In this document: positions 35,106 through 43,993 of the stretch, in pieces
Layout: every line of letters begins with the position of its first letter
Numbering within the stretch: the first letter of the stretch is position 1
Source of the DNA: CANKHA01 sp963750965
Lineage (GTDB): Bacteria > Pseudomonadota > Alphaproteobacteria > Rhizobiales > Xanthobacteraceae
Reading direction: 5' to 3'
Assembly: GCA_963750965.1 (NCBI GenBank)
Contig: CAVVSK010000016.1
Coordinates: forward strand, 62,001-126,000
Length of the DNA: 64,000 bases
Translations under genes and position numbers: made by a program
Notes under the pieces: model-generated
What the model saw: the letters and a program-made list of their open reading frames with translations, nothing else
What the model was told of the DNA's origin: nothing
Database searches by the model: none

Positions 35106-36152
35106 CTACTTCGAGGATTCCGGCTTCTTTCCGTCGTCGTCCATGAAGGCGAGATATTCCTGCAGGACGTCGTCCGGCACTGATGACAGCGTCTGCGCAA
35201 CGAGCGTCTGCAACTCCTCCCCGCTGATGGGTTCTCCCACAGGCAAGCCGCGCTTTTCGGCCTCCTCCACATACTCCTTGTCCTTGACCATCAGCGCGTA
35301 GGATTTCCGCAAGATATCCAGCCGCTCGGCCGGTATTCCGGGCGGCGCAAGCAGCGGCAGTCCGATACGGGACGGTGCGCTCAGGAGGCCGAGGAGCGCT
35401 TTTTCTTTCGGATTTGTGATCAGGCTGCCGATGGTCGGCACATTTGGAAACTCTTCGAATGTCTGCACGATCGGTATTACTTCGCCACTGGAGATCATCT
35501 GCGGACGAACCGAACCCTGGTGACTGTAGAGACCATCGACTTCGCGACGCTCGATCGCAACCAATACCTCGTTGGTGCCCGGATAGCCGTGGACCACCTT
35601 GAACGGCCAGCCTTCATACTGCCGAAGCACCTTCGGCACGATGGCGTTTTGCGAACGGGCTGACCACGCCCCGAGGATGATCTCCTTCTTTGCGGCTTTC
35701 AGCTGCGCGACATTGGAGATTCCGGAATCTTTGCGGAGCCAAAGGATGCTATTGGTGCTGCCCGCGCCGCCGATATAGGCAAATTTGGCAAGGTCGAAGG
35801 CGACATTCTTGTCTTTCACGATGTTGCTCAGCAAAAAGCCGCTGCGTCCGGGCATGGCGAGCGTCAACCCGTCCGGTTCCACGCCCTTGTACATATGGTT
35901 TGCGACCACAATGCCGCCGGCACCCGGCATGTTCTTGACCTGGATGGTGGGATTACCGGGAATGAATCGCGAAAGGTGCTTGGCAGCAATGCGCGCCTCG
36001 CCATCGACTCCGCCGCCAGGGCTGAAACCGACATAAAGCAGAATGGTTTTTCCGGCGAAAAAATTGCTTTGTGCCGACAGCGGAGTCAGCGCGAAGGAGA
36101 CGAAGGCCATGAGGGCGGCGAAAAGCGCCAGGCTCTTTTTAGGCAGCGGCAT
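35106..36152 (-). CDS. TTT-family substrate-binding protein (Bug), fifth copy
   Basis: 348 residues with signal peptide (ALFAALMAFVSFALTPLSAQ) and motifs GKTILLYVGFSPGGGVDGEARI, FIPGNPTIQVKNMPGAGGI. It lies 65 bases behind pyrC on the same strand and ends the long minus-strand run that starts at 42920, so it may import the substrate of the dihydroorotate module or of the molybdenum hydroxylase. Confidence 0.9.
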   Translation of the reverse strand: MPLPKKSLALFAALMAFVSFALTPLSAQSNFFAGKTILLYVGFSPGGGVDGEARIAAKHLSRFIPGNPTIQVKNMPGAGGIVVANHMYKGVEPDGLTLAMPGRSGFLLSNIVKDKNVAFDLAKFAYIGGAGSTNSILWLRKDSGISNVAQLKAAKKEIILGAWSARSQNAIVPKVLRQYEGWPFKVVHGYPGTNEVLVAIERREVDGLYSHQGSVRPQMISSGEVIPIVQTFEEFPNVPTIGSLITNPKEKALLGLLSAPSRIGLPLLAPPGIPAERLDILRKSYALMVKDKEYVEEAEKRGLPVGEPISGEELQTLVAQTLSSVPDDVLQEYLAFMDDDGKKPESSK

Positions 36153-36217
36153 AACTGTCCTCCGACACTAAGTGCTCCCCCCGGTCAACGGATTCCAGGA
36201 AGGCGCGTAGGTGCATA

Positions 36218-37270
36218 TCATTGAGATGCCGAAACTACGCGCCACTCAATGGTTTCGCCGCCACGATAAATGAGAGCGCGTTCGTCGGGGCCGTCGACTT
36301 TTACCTCATCCGGCGCGGTCCAGGACGAGCGCTCCAGCGTTATCGTCTCTTCATTCGGCGGCAAGCGATAATGCTTCGGCCCGTTAAGTGAGGCAAAGGC
36401 CTCAAGCTTGTGCAGCGCCCCCTCCTCATCGAAAATTTTTGCGTATGTCTCGATTGCCACCGGCGAATTGAACAACCCGGGAATGCCATTCACGGCCAGC
36501 TTCTTTGCCACCGGATGCGGGGCGGAATCCGTGCCGAGAAAGAAGCAGGCCTCGCCCGATGTCGCTGCCTTGCGCAAGGCTTGCCGGTCTTTCTCCGTTT
36601 TGATCACCGGCATGCAATACATGTAAGGCTTCAGGCCGGCGCCGAGCCAATCGGTACGATTGAGCTGCATGTGATAGGGCGTGATCGTGCCTCCGACCTG
36701 GGGCGAAGCGCTGCGCACAAATTCGACACCAACCTTCGATGACAGGTGTTCCAGGATGATGCGCAAGCCAGGAAATTCCTTAGTCCATTTCTGCAGCCGC
36801 CGTTCGATGAACACCGCCTCTCGGTCGAAAACGTCGATCTCAGGATCCACCTCCTCGCCATGGATCAGAAACGGCATGTCGATTTTTTGCATGCGTTCCA
36901 GCACGCGGCAGATCTTGGCAAAATCGGTCACCCCGGCCGCCGAATACGTTGTCGCATGCGCGGGGTAAAGCTTCACGCCAGTGAACACGCCTTGCTTGAA
37001 GCCATATTCCACGTCGTCGGGATCGGTATCGTCGGTAAGATAACAAGTCATCAGCGGCTTGAAAGTCGAACCTTGGGGTAGCGCGGCGAAAACGCGCTTG
37101 CGGTAGGCGATCGCATCTTGCGTGGTCCGCACGGGCGGAACCAGGTTCGGCATCAGAATGGCGCGGCCGAAGTGCTTTGCGGTATAGGGCAAAACGGCTC
37201 TCAGCATGGCTCCGTCGCGCACATGCAGATGCCAGTCGTCCGGCTTGCGGATAGTAACCCTGTTGGTCAT
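36218..37270 (-). CDS. pyrC: Dihydroorotase, E. coli PyrC type
   Basis: 350 residues, the class II (E. coli-like) dihydroorotase that interconverts N-carbamoyl-aspartate and dihydroorotate with two zinc ions. Metal ligands H14 and H16 in DDWHLHVRDG, carbamylated lysine K100 in FTGVKLYPAHATT, further motifs FLIHGEEVDPEIDVFDREAVF and LGTDSAPHP. It lies 46 bases behind pyrD. Its placement with PyrDK and an inducible-looking regulator suggests a specialised, possibly catabolic, use rather than the housekeeping pathway. Confidence 0.92.
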   Translation of the reverse strand: MTNRVTIRKPDDWHLHVRDGAMLRAVLPYTAKHFGRAILMPNLVPPVRTTQDAIAYRKRVFAALPQGSTFKPLMTCYLTDDTDPDDVEYGFKQGVFTGVKLYPAHATTYSAAGVTDFAKICRVLERMQKIDMPFLIHGEEVDPEIDVFDREAVFIERRLQKWTKEFPGLRIILEHLSSKVGVEFVRSASPQVGGTITPYHMQLNRTDWLGAGLKPYMYCMPVIKTEKDRQALRKAATSGEACFFLGTDSAPHPVAKKLAVNGIPGLFNSPVAIETYAKIFDEEGALHKLEAFASLNGPKHYRLPPNEETITLERSSWTAPDEVKVDGPDERALIYRGGETIEWRVVSASQ

Positions 37271-37316
37271 CGCGCCGTCCGACCCAGCTCAGCCACCATT
37301 CGGCGGCGTAAATCGT

Positions 37317-38264
37317 TTACCCAATCGGAGCCGCAGCCGAGGCATAGGTCTCCGCCGGCTTTTCATCGATCATGGCGCCGGTGAGGTCGGCGACACGTGC
37401 GAAGCCGCGCTTGTTACACCACTCCTCCAGCCCATCAATAATGGCGATCATGCCCGACGGATTACGGAAGGTGAGATAACCGATCATCACCGCGCTGGCT
37501 CCGGCCAGCATGTACTCCACCACGTCCTCGACCTTGACGATGCCGCCACAGCCGATGATGGGAATTTTCACCACCTTCGAGCACTGATGAACCATGCGCA
37601 GCAGGATCGGCTTGATGCCGGGGCCGGATATTCCACCAAATTTGTTGCCGATCGCGGGCCGGAACGTATCGGTATTGATCTTCAAGCCGAGCAAGGTGTT
37701 CGCGACGGTCAACGCGTCGGCGCCGCCCTTTTCTGCAGCCTTTGCGATGGATTCGATGTCGCCGGCATTGGGGGAGAGCTTGGCCCATACCGGTTTGTCG
37801 GTTGCACGGCGAACGCGGCTTACGACCGTGTAGGTATGGTCTTCGTGCAGCGCGAAATTGCCGCCGTTCGGATCGCGCGTGGGGCAGGAAATATTCATTT
37901 CGATGACGTCAACCTCGGGCAAGTTGACGTCTCGCGCCATCGCCTCGAAGTCCTCTGGCGTCTGCGCGGTGATATTGGCAACGAACGGAGGCGTGAACCG
38001 TTTGTAATCAGGAATCTGGTGCTGAAGAAAATATTCGACGCCTTTGCCAGGCAGGCCAATCGAGTTGATCATGCCGCATTCGAGCTCGGCCACGCGTGGC
38101 GTCGGATTGCCGATTCGAAATTCACGCGACACAGTCTTGGAAACGAGAGCGCCCAGGCGATTGATGTCCATCACCTGAGCGAGCTCGGTCGAAAACGAGC
38201 CGGAAGCCGGCATAATCGGGTTCTTCAGCGTCACGCTGCCGATCTTAACGGACATATCTACCAT
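37317..38264 (-). CDS. pyrD: Dihydroorotate dehydrogenase, class 1 (PyrD, 1B type)
   Basis: 315 residues of a soluble FMN dehydrogenase. The catalytic base is Cys127 in EMNISCPT, which marks class 1; class 2 enzymes have Ser and a membrane-binding N-terminal helix, absent here. ATG 38264 has AGGAG upstream and overlaps the pyrK stop by 7 bases. The partner PyrK makes it the NAD-linked 1B heterotetramer, which can also run as orotate reductase. Alphaproteobacteria generally rely on the quinone-linked class 2 enzyme, so this copy is likely acquired or specialised. Confidence 0.88.
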   Translation of the reverse strand: MVDMSVKIGSVTLKNPIMPASGSFSTELAQVMDINRLGALVSKTVSREFRIGNPTPRVAELECGMINSIGLPGKGVEYFLQHQIPDYKRFTPPFVANITAQTPEDFEAMARDVNLPEVDVIEMNISCPTRDPNGGNFALHEDHTYTVVSRVRRATDKPVWAKLSPNAGDIESIAKAAEKGGADALTVANTLLGLKINTDTFRPAIGNKFGGISGPGIKPILLRMVHQCSKVVKIPIIGCGGIVKVEDVVEYMLAGASAVMIGYLTFRNPSGMIAIIDGLEEWCNKRGFARVADLTGAMIDEKPAETYASAAAPIG

Positions 38265-39124
38265 CCGACCGCCTCCTGTAAGTCGAATACTGGCCCGTCG
38301 ATGCACACGCGGCGAAGTTCTTTCTTTCCATTGACCTCGAAGGTCTTGACGCAAACGTAGCAAGGGCCAAGCCCGCAGGCCATAATCTGCTCCATCGCGA
38401 CCTGGCCGGGAATTCCATGTTTCTTGCCCAGTCGCTTCATCAGCTGCACGAGGCGATTGGAACCGCAAGTGAAGAAGGCGTCGGCCTTGCCTTCCGCCAC
38501 CAGTTGCTCGAGAATTTTTTCTACGTTTTCCACGGCGCTGGTGCCGTCGCTGTCGAGAACTTGAATCGCGCTGCCGACCTTCTCGAACAGCTCTGTCGTC
38601 ATCACGAATTCAGCGTTGCGCGCGCTCAGGATGGCGGTCACCCCGACAGCTTGCTCGCCGGCGAGCTGGGAAATCGGCGCCAAAGTTGCAAGGCCGACGC
38701 CACGGCCAAGAACAACGATGTTCTTCCAGGCGGGATCGAGCGTGAATCCCACCCCCAGGGGGCCGACCATGTTGAGCTCGTCACCTTTTTTCAAGGTCGC
38801 GAGGCCGCGCGTTCCTCTCCCGACGCATTTGTACAGGAACTCGACCCGGTCGTTCGCCTGATCGACGCGGTAAACGCTTTGGGGCCTGCGCAGCCACAGG
38901 TCGCCGGCGTCCGGCGAGGGGCACAGCAAGTTGAAAAATTGCCCGGCTTTAACCGCCAGCGCTTTGGCGGAAGCTTCAACCACCAAATGCTTGTATTCGG
39001 AATTCACCCACTCGTGGGACACCACCGGACAAAGCGCCTCTTCGGCGGGAATATGCCCGTCGGTCGCGGCGGGCTTTGTCTTGCCGACCACAAAGGGGGC
39101 GCAGGCAAACGCATCGGTCTGCAT
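38258..39124 (-). CDS. pyrK: Dihydroorotate dehydrogenase electron-transfer subunit (PyrK)
   Basis: 288 residues, a ferredoxin-reductase-like flavoprotein that links PyrD to NAD(H). The FAD domain motif is LWLRRPQSVYRVD, a nucleotide-binding strand reads IVVLGRGVGLATLAPI, and the C-terminal 2Fe-2S motif is MACGLGPCYVCVK followed by RRVCIDGPVF, the exact cysteine pattern of PyrK. Coupled to pyrD by a 7-base overlap. The XRE regulator gene lies 97 bases upstream on the same strand. Confidence 0.9.
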   Translation of the reverse strand: MQTDAFACAPFVVGKTKPAATDGHIPAEEALCPVVSHEWVNSEYKHLVVEASAKALAVKAGQFFNLLCPSPDAGDLWLRRPQSVYRVDQANDRVEFLYKCVGRGTRGLATLKKGDELNMVGPLGVGFTLDPAWKNIVVLGRGVGLATLAPISQLAGEQAVGVTAILSARNAEFVMTTELFEKVGSAIQVLDSDGTSAVENVEKILEQLVAEGKADAFFTCGSNRLVQLMKRLGKKHGIPGQVAMEQIMACGLGPCYVCVKTFEVNGKKELRRVCIDGPVFDLQEAVGW

Positions 39125-39221
39125 TGATGGCCTCTTTCTCTACCGGCCAAGCTAATCGGCATATGTGCCAAAATCAATAATTTTTCCAATTTTTGAACAA
39201 GCCCAGAACCCTGGGCCTGCT

Positions 39222-40097
39222 TTACTGGGCCAGCAGCTGGCGCATGAATTGGACCGCCGCCGGGCCCTTTAAAGCTCGATGCCACAAGTCCTTAGCCATT
39301 TTTTCATGCAGCGCGAGCGCTTCCGGGGCCGAGGTGATCATCGCGACCCCGACCCGGATATTGGGCTGTTCGCCCAGCCGGAAGGGGCTCAAGGCCAGGA
39401 TTCGACGGTCCGGTTGGCGGAATATCTGGAAGCTTGCGTGGGGCAGGGTGTCGGGAACGAGGCCGATCTGCACCCCGATCGGCTCATCGGCCATCAGCGA
39501 TGTGAAATGTTCAGCCTCGGTCCGCGCCAGCTGCCTCCGCCGCTGCCGTGTTTCGTCGGAAAGATCCAGGCGGCCCACCAAGCCGTTTTTCAGAAAATGA
39601 CTCATCTCCGAAGCGGATATCAGGTTGACGATTCCGGGTTGACGCTTGCGATAGGCGGCCTTGCGTTGGCGAAGGACGGTCATGACGTCGTCCACCTGTT
39701 TAAGCGCCCGTTTGCGGTCCTGCACTTTGTCGGGAATGCTCTCGCGCAGGATTTCCTCAAGTGTTTGGTCGAAGGTGTCGGACGCGAGCAGATAGGAGAT
39801 CGGGCCCGCCAGCACGATGATGTGTTCCGATGCTTCCTCGATCTGCCGCATCCGCTCGAAATAGCTCACCGCCGATCCGATATATTCGACACCCACTCCG
39901 AGGAGCGTTGGAACGGATACATCCAGCAAATCGGCGAGCTTCTCCAAGGTCTCGATTTTCGCCAATTCCCCTTTTTCAAAACGGTAGAGCGCGGTCCGCG
40001 AGATTCCCAGGCGGTTCGCAATCTCATCGGCGCTCAGCCTCGAACCGAGGCGAAACGCCTTTAGCCGATTGCCGATGTCATCGAATCGAATGCTCAT
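39222..40097 (-). CDS. XRE-family transcriptional regulator
   Basis: 291 residues from ATG 40097. An N-terminal helix-turn-helix (residues about 8-60, FRLGSRLSADEIANRLGISR and TALYRFEKGE) is followed by a long effector domain with the segment PDKVQDRKRALKQVDDVMTVLRQRK. The start lies inside the end of the upstream molybdenum-subunit gene (20-base overlap), so it is co-translated with the hydroxylase. It is the natural candidate to bind the palindrome at 43002-43019 in the divergent promoter region. Confidence 0.85.
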   Translation of the reverse strand: MSIRFDDIGNRLKAFRLGSRLSADEIANRLGISRTALYRFEKGELAKIETLEKLADLLDVSVPTLLGVGVEYIGSAVSYFERMRQIEEASEHIIVLAGPISYLLASDTFDQTLEEILRESIPDKVQDRKRALKQVDDVMTVLRQRKAAYRKRQPGIVNLISASEMSHFLKNGLVGRLDLSDETRQRRRQLARTEAEHFTSLMADEPIGVQIGLVPDTLPHASFQIFRQPDRRILALSPFRLGEQPNIRVGVAMITSAPEALALHEKMAKDLWHRALKGPAAVQFMRQLLAQ

Positions 40098-42426
40098 GGC
40101 CCCGCTTCGCCAAAATCTGTGCGACGATTTCCGCCGGCCTGATGGGCGTCTGCGTAATATGGACGCCAAAGCCTGAAAGCGCGTTCTCCACTGCCGAGAT
40201 GATCGCGGCCGCCATAGGCAAAGTGCCCGCTTCGCCGACACCCTTGATTCCAAGTTCATTCAACGGCGTCGGCGATTCCTGATGCAGAAGGATAACGGGA
40301 GCCATCTCCGTGGCGGTGACCAGCAGATAATCTGCAAGCGTCGTGGTCACAGGCTGACCGTCCTCGTTGAATCCCATCCATTCGAATAAAGCGTTTCCGA
40401 TCCCGTGCGCCACACCGCCAAGGATCTGTCCCTCGACGACCTTGGGATGAATGACTTTTCCGCAGTCATGCGCGAAAACGATATTGCGGATAGATACCGC
40501 GCCAGTTTCGATGTCTACCTCGACCTCGGCAACGGCCGTTCCGTTGGCATAAGCCATGTCGTCAATAACGACATGCTCGGTCGCCTCCATCCCCGGCGCG
40601 ACGCCGCCCGGCAAGTAAAAGCCGGGGCTTCCTGCCGTCGCGCGGGCGATCTCGCCAAAGCTGACCCTCTGTCCGAGCCCACCCTTCCGACACACATATG
40701 CGCCTTCGATCTCCAGATCTTCGGCAGAGAGCTGCAACAGGGAGCCTGCTACTTTTAGGGCTTTCTCGCGCACCTTCACCGCCGCGCGATGAGCGGAAGA
40801 GCCGGCGAGCACCGCTTGTCGGCTGTTAAATGCTCCAAATCCAAGCGGCGTCGCGGCGCTGTCGCCGGTGGTGATGGTCAGGTTGGCCATGTCGCCACCG
40901 AGCTGCTCGGCCACGATCTGCGCCAGCATGGTCTTCGTGCTTTGCCCGAGGGCGACGGCGCCGGAATAGACATGCACCTTGCCGGAAGGCGCGATCCGCA
41001 CGGTGACCGGCTCGAACGGTCCGCGGCCTGTGCCTTCGACAAAATTGGCCAGACCGATGCCGAGATATTTGCCCTGCGCCCGCGCGGCATTCTGGCGAGC
41101 CGCAAAGCCATCCCAGCCGGCGCGCTGCAACGCCATTTGCTGACATGCCGGATAGTCGCCGCTATCGAGAACAACCTGCATGCCGCCGCGGGTTTTAAGC
41201 GCCGTTGCATAGGGCATCTTGGCTGCGGGGATCAGATTTCGCCGTCGTACTTCGGCGCGATCAAGGCCGAGTTCACGTGCGACGCGATCCAACAACCGCT
41301 CCATGGCAAAGACACCCTGCGGTTGGCCGGCGCCCCGCACCGGTGTGACCGGCACCTTGTTGGTCACGGCGAGCTTCACGTCGAGTCGATAGGCCGGCAC
41401 CTGGTAGCACAAGGTCATCGCGGCGGCTGAGCCATAAGGAACGTTGACGCCGCGCGCGGTATAGGCGCCGTGATCGTGGATCAGCGAGCCGCGCACGCCG
41501 AGGATGCGCGCTTCGGCATCCACCGCGATCTCGACATCCCAGTACTGGTCTCGTTCTTGCGTCGTGGCGACAAAGTGCTCGTATCGGTCCTCGATCCATT
41601 TCACGGGACGCTTAAGCAGCATGGCAGCGAGAGCGACGGAGACATCTTCCGGATAAAAGACAAGCTTAGGTCCGAAGCCGCCGCCCACATCCGGGGCGAT
41701 CACGCGCACCCGGTTTTCGTCGCGACCGAACAGATCGGAGAGAATGCGGGCGGCGGCGAGAGGCGTTTGCGTCGAGCTCCAGACCGTCAGCCGATCCTCG
41801 ATCGGCTCGTGATAGGCGAGAACACCACGGCATTCGATCGAATGGCTGCCTCCGCGATGTTGCCAAAGGGACTCGCGAAAGACATGCGCGGCGCCGGCGA
41901 CAGCCGCGTCGACATCGCCGAATCCCATGGTGAACTCGGCCACGACGTTATGCGGCGAATGGTTATGCGCGAGCGGCGCACCGGTAGTGAGCGCTTGCTT
42001 GCAATCGACCGCCGCGGGCAACGGTTGGTAATCCACCTCCAGAAGAGCAACCGCATCTTCCGCGAGATATCGGTTGTCGGCGACGACGATGGCCACCGGC
42101 TCGCCCACATGCACCACCTCGTCGGCGGCCAACACCGGCCGATCCAGAATTTGCTTGTAGCTGGGTGTCGGCAGTGCAACGGCTAGGCGCTCCGCCGTCA
42201 GATAAGGTTTGAGATCGGCCAAGGTAAAAACGGCATGCACGCCCGGCAACGCCAGCGCAGCTGTCTTGTCGATGCCGCGGACCATGGCATGCGCATGCGG
42301 GCTGCGAACGAATGCCGCTTCCAACAGGCCCGGCAAGTGAATGTCATCCACGAAGCGAGCCCGTCCCAGCAGCAGGTCGGGATCCTCTAGCCGCGGCACG
42401 TTCTGGCCGAAGGTTCCTCCGCTCAC
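40078..42426 (-). CDS. Xanthine dehydrogenase-family molybdopterin-binding subunit, second
   Basis: 782 residues, complete. GGTFGQNVPRLEDPDLLLGR at the N-terminus, VGGGFGPKL glycine loop, TPVRGAGQPQGVFAMER (the RGAGxP loop of nicotine/isoquinoline-type hydroxylases; no AYxCSFR, so not CO dehydrogenase) and the active-site Glu in GVGEAG near the C-terminus. Its gene overlaps that of the FeS subunit by 4 bases. No FAD subunit gene follows; the nearest is divergent at 43110, possibly shared with the third hydroxylase. Confidence 0.88.
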   Translation of the reverse strand: MSGGTFGQNVPRLEDPDLLLGRARFVDDIHLPGLLEAAFVRSPHAHAMVRGIDKTAALALPGVHAVFTLADLKPYLTAERLAVALPTPSYKQILDRPVLAADEVVHVGEPVAIVVADNRYLAEDAVALLEVDYQPLPAAVDCKQALTTGAPLAHNHSPHNVVAEFTMGFGDVDAAVAGAAHVFRESLWQHRGGSHSIECRGVLAYHEPIEDRLTVWSSTQTPLAAARILSDLFGRDENRVRVIAPDVGGGFGPKLVFYPEDVSVALAAMLLKRPVKWIEDRYEHFVATTQERDQYWDVEIAVDAEARILGVRGSLIHDHGAYTARGVNVPYGSAAAMTLCYQVPAYRLDVKLAVTNKVPVTPVRGAGQPQGVFAMERLLDRVARELGLDRAEVRRRNLIPAAKMPYATALKTRGGMQVVLDSGDYPACQQMALQRAGWDGFAARQNAARAQGKYLGIGLANFVEGTGRGPFEPVTVRIAPSGKVHVYSGAVALGQSTKTMLAQIVAEQLGGDMANLTITTGDSAATPLGFGAFNSRQAVLAGSSAHRAAVKVREKALKVAGSLLQLSAEDLEIEGAYVCRKGGLGQRVSFGEIARATAGSPGFYLPGGVAPGMEATEHVVIDDMAYANGTAVAEVEVDIETGAVSIRNIVFAHDCGKVIHPKVVEGQILGGVAHGIGNALFEWMGFNEDGQPVTTTLADYLLVTATEMAPVILLHQESPTPLNELGIKGVGEAGTLPMAAAIISAVENALSGFGVHITQTPIRPAEIVAQILAKRGHEHSIR

Positions 42427-42920
42427 GTCGGACGCTCCTTGCGACTGCGTAGCCGGTCAGCGGCGTCCAACGTGGCGGCCACGATTCCCTGATAGCCGGT
42501 GCAGCGGCAGAGATTGCCTGAGATCGCGTCTCTCGCTTCTTTTTCGGTCGGTGACGGGTTGTTCTGCAGAAATTCAAGCAGAGTGGTCAAAAAGCCGGGC
42601 GTGCAAAAGCCGCATTGCAGGCCGTGATGATCTCGGAAGGCAGCCTGAAGTGGATGCAGGTCCTCGCTGCCCGCCGCGATGCCTTCGATAGTCATCACCT
42701 CGTGCTCGTCGGCCTGAACCGCAAACATCAAGCAGGCGCGCGCGGCATGGCCGTCGAACAAAACCGTGCAGGCGCCGCAAACTCCATGCTCACAGCCAAC
42801 ATGCGTGCCGGTCAGGCCGAGCTGATGACGTAGAAAATCGACGAGGGTCACCCGCACCTGAACCGTGGCCTCATGGCGCCGGCCGTTGACGGTGACTACA
42901 ATGGCGCGGCTCTCGTTCAT
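42423..42920 (-). CDS. 2Fe-2S subunit of molybdenum hydroxylase, second
   Basis: 165 residues with both clusters: the plant-type motif CEHGVCGACTVLFDGHAARAC and CGFC with NLCRCTGYQGIV. It passes electrons from the molybdenum subunit encoded directly downstream (4-base overlap). It is the first gene of the minus-strand run and faces the divergent FAD-subunit gene across a 189-base region that holds the palindrome 43002-43019. Confidence 0.92.
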   Translation of the reverse strand: MNESRAIVVTVNGRRHEATVQVRVTLVDFLRHQLGLTGTHVGCEHGVCGACTVLFDGHAARACLMFAVQADEHEVMTIEGIAAGSEDLHPLQAAFRDHHGLQCGFCTPGFLTTLLEFLQNNPSPTEKEARDAISGNLCRCTGYQGIVAATLDAADRLRSRKERPT

Positions 42921-43001
42921 GCTGTCGCCTTGGCGCGCTGGAGGAACATGCCGGAGCCTTTACATGCCGACGAAAGCATGCATGATTTCAAAAAAAGTAA
43001 T

Positions 43002-43019
43002 TGTCCCAAATTTGAGACA
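43002..43019. promoter_or_regulatory. Near-perfect 18-bp palindrome, candidate operator of the divergent hydroxylase operons
   Basis: TGTCCCAAATTTGAGACA is an inverted repeat with one mismatched pair (C/A at positions 5 and 14). It lies almost exactly midway between the divergent ATG codons at 42920 and 43110, next to AT-rich sequence (CAAAAAAAGTAATTG). It is a strong candidate binding site for the XRE regulator encoded at 39222-40097. Confidence 0.6.
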
Positions 43020-43109
43020 GGCTAACGCCGGTCTTTCGCGGGGTCAACGTCAGCGCTGTTAAATGCTTATCGCTTGAGCGCCGTTGTTTTTCTCAGTTCG
43101 TGTGAATCG

Positions 43110-43967
43110 ATGAAACCCGCCCCCTTTCGTTATCATGCGCCGCAAACGATCGACGAGGCGGTGGCGATTCTTTCGGAAGTCGCGGCGGATGACGGACGCA
43201 TTTTGGCCGGTGGTCAAAGCTTAGTTCCAACGATGGCGTTTCGCTTGGCGCGGCCTGCCCACTTGGTGGACATCAACGGCATCAAGGCGCTCGCGGAGCT
43301 TACGGCGAACGCCGAAAGCCTATCGATTGGTGCTTGCGTCCGACACGCAGCCTTCCACCGGCCGGTCGTGGACGGTCCGCTTGGAAATCTGCTGTCGGCC
43401 GTCGTTCGACATATCGGGCATTATCCCATCCGGACGCGGGGCACGTTCTGCGGCAGCCTTGCGCATGCCGATCCCGCTTCCGAGTGGTGTCTCGTCGCCG
43501 CTGCGCTTGGCGGCGAAATTGTCGCAAAAAGTGCGCGAGGCACGCGCAGCATCGCGGCGGAGAACTTCTTCGCGGGAATGATGAGCACTGTCTTGGAAGA
43601 CGACGAGCTTTTGACCGAAACACGGCTGCCCGCCTTGCCGGCCGATACTCGTTTCGGCTTTTGCGAGTTCAGCCGCCGCGCCGGTGATTTCGCCATCGCC
43701 ATGACGCTCGTCACCTATCGCTTGCGCGAGGGCCTCATGCGTGAGCCGCGGGTCGGTATCGGCGGTGTTGAGGCAAGGCCCCGCCGCATTACCGACGCCG
43801 AGGCCCTCCTTGAAGGAAAGCCACCTGCAGCCGATACCTTCCGCGCCGCCGCCGAAGCCGCGGCGGACGTCGTGGAACCAATTGAAGATCTGATCACGAG
43901 CGCGGCTTACCGCCGCGATCTCGTCCGCGCCCTTACGCGCCGCGCGTTAGAGCAAGCGACGGGCTGA
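43110..43967 (+). CDS. FAD-binding subunit of molybdenum hydroxylase
   Basis: 285 residues from ATG 43110; a TTG at 43074 is in frame but adds residues unlike the family. FAD motifs: LAGGQSLVPTMAFRLARP and IRTRGTFCGSLAHADPASEW. It is the only FAD subunit in the 39-48 kb island although two FeS/Mo pairs are present, so it may serve both. It is followed by the UbiD-like gene after 26 bases. Confidence 0.9.
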   Translation: MKPAPFRYHAPQTIDEAVAILSEVAADDGRILAGGQSLVPTMAFRLARPAHLVDINGIKALAELTANAESLSIGACVRHAAFHRPVVDGPLGNLLSAVVRHIGHYPIRTRGTFCGSLAHADPASEWCLVAAALGGEIVAKSARGTRSIAAENFFAGMMSTVLEDDELLTETRLPALPADTRFGFCEFSRRAGDFAIAMTLVTYRLREGLMREPRVGIGGVEARPRRITDAEALLEGKPPAADTFRAAAEAAADVVEPIEDLITSAAYRRDLVRALTRRALEQATG

Positions 43968-43993
43968 CTGAGTGATATTCAGGGAGATTTGAA

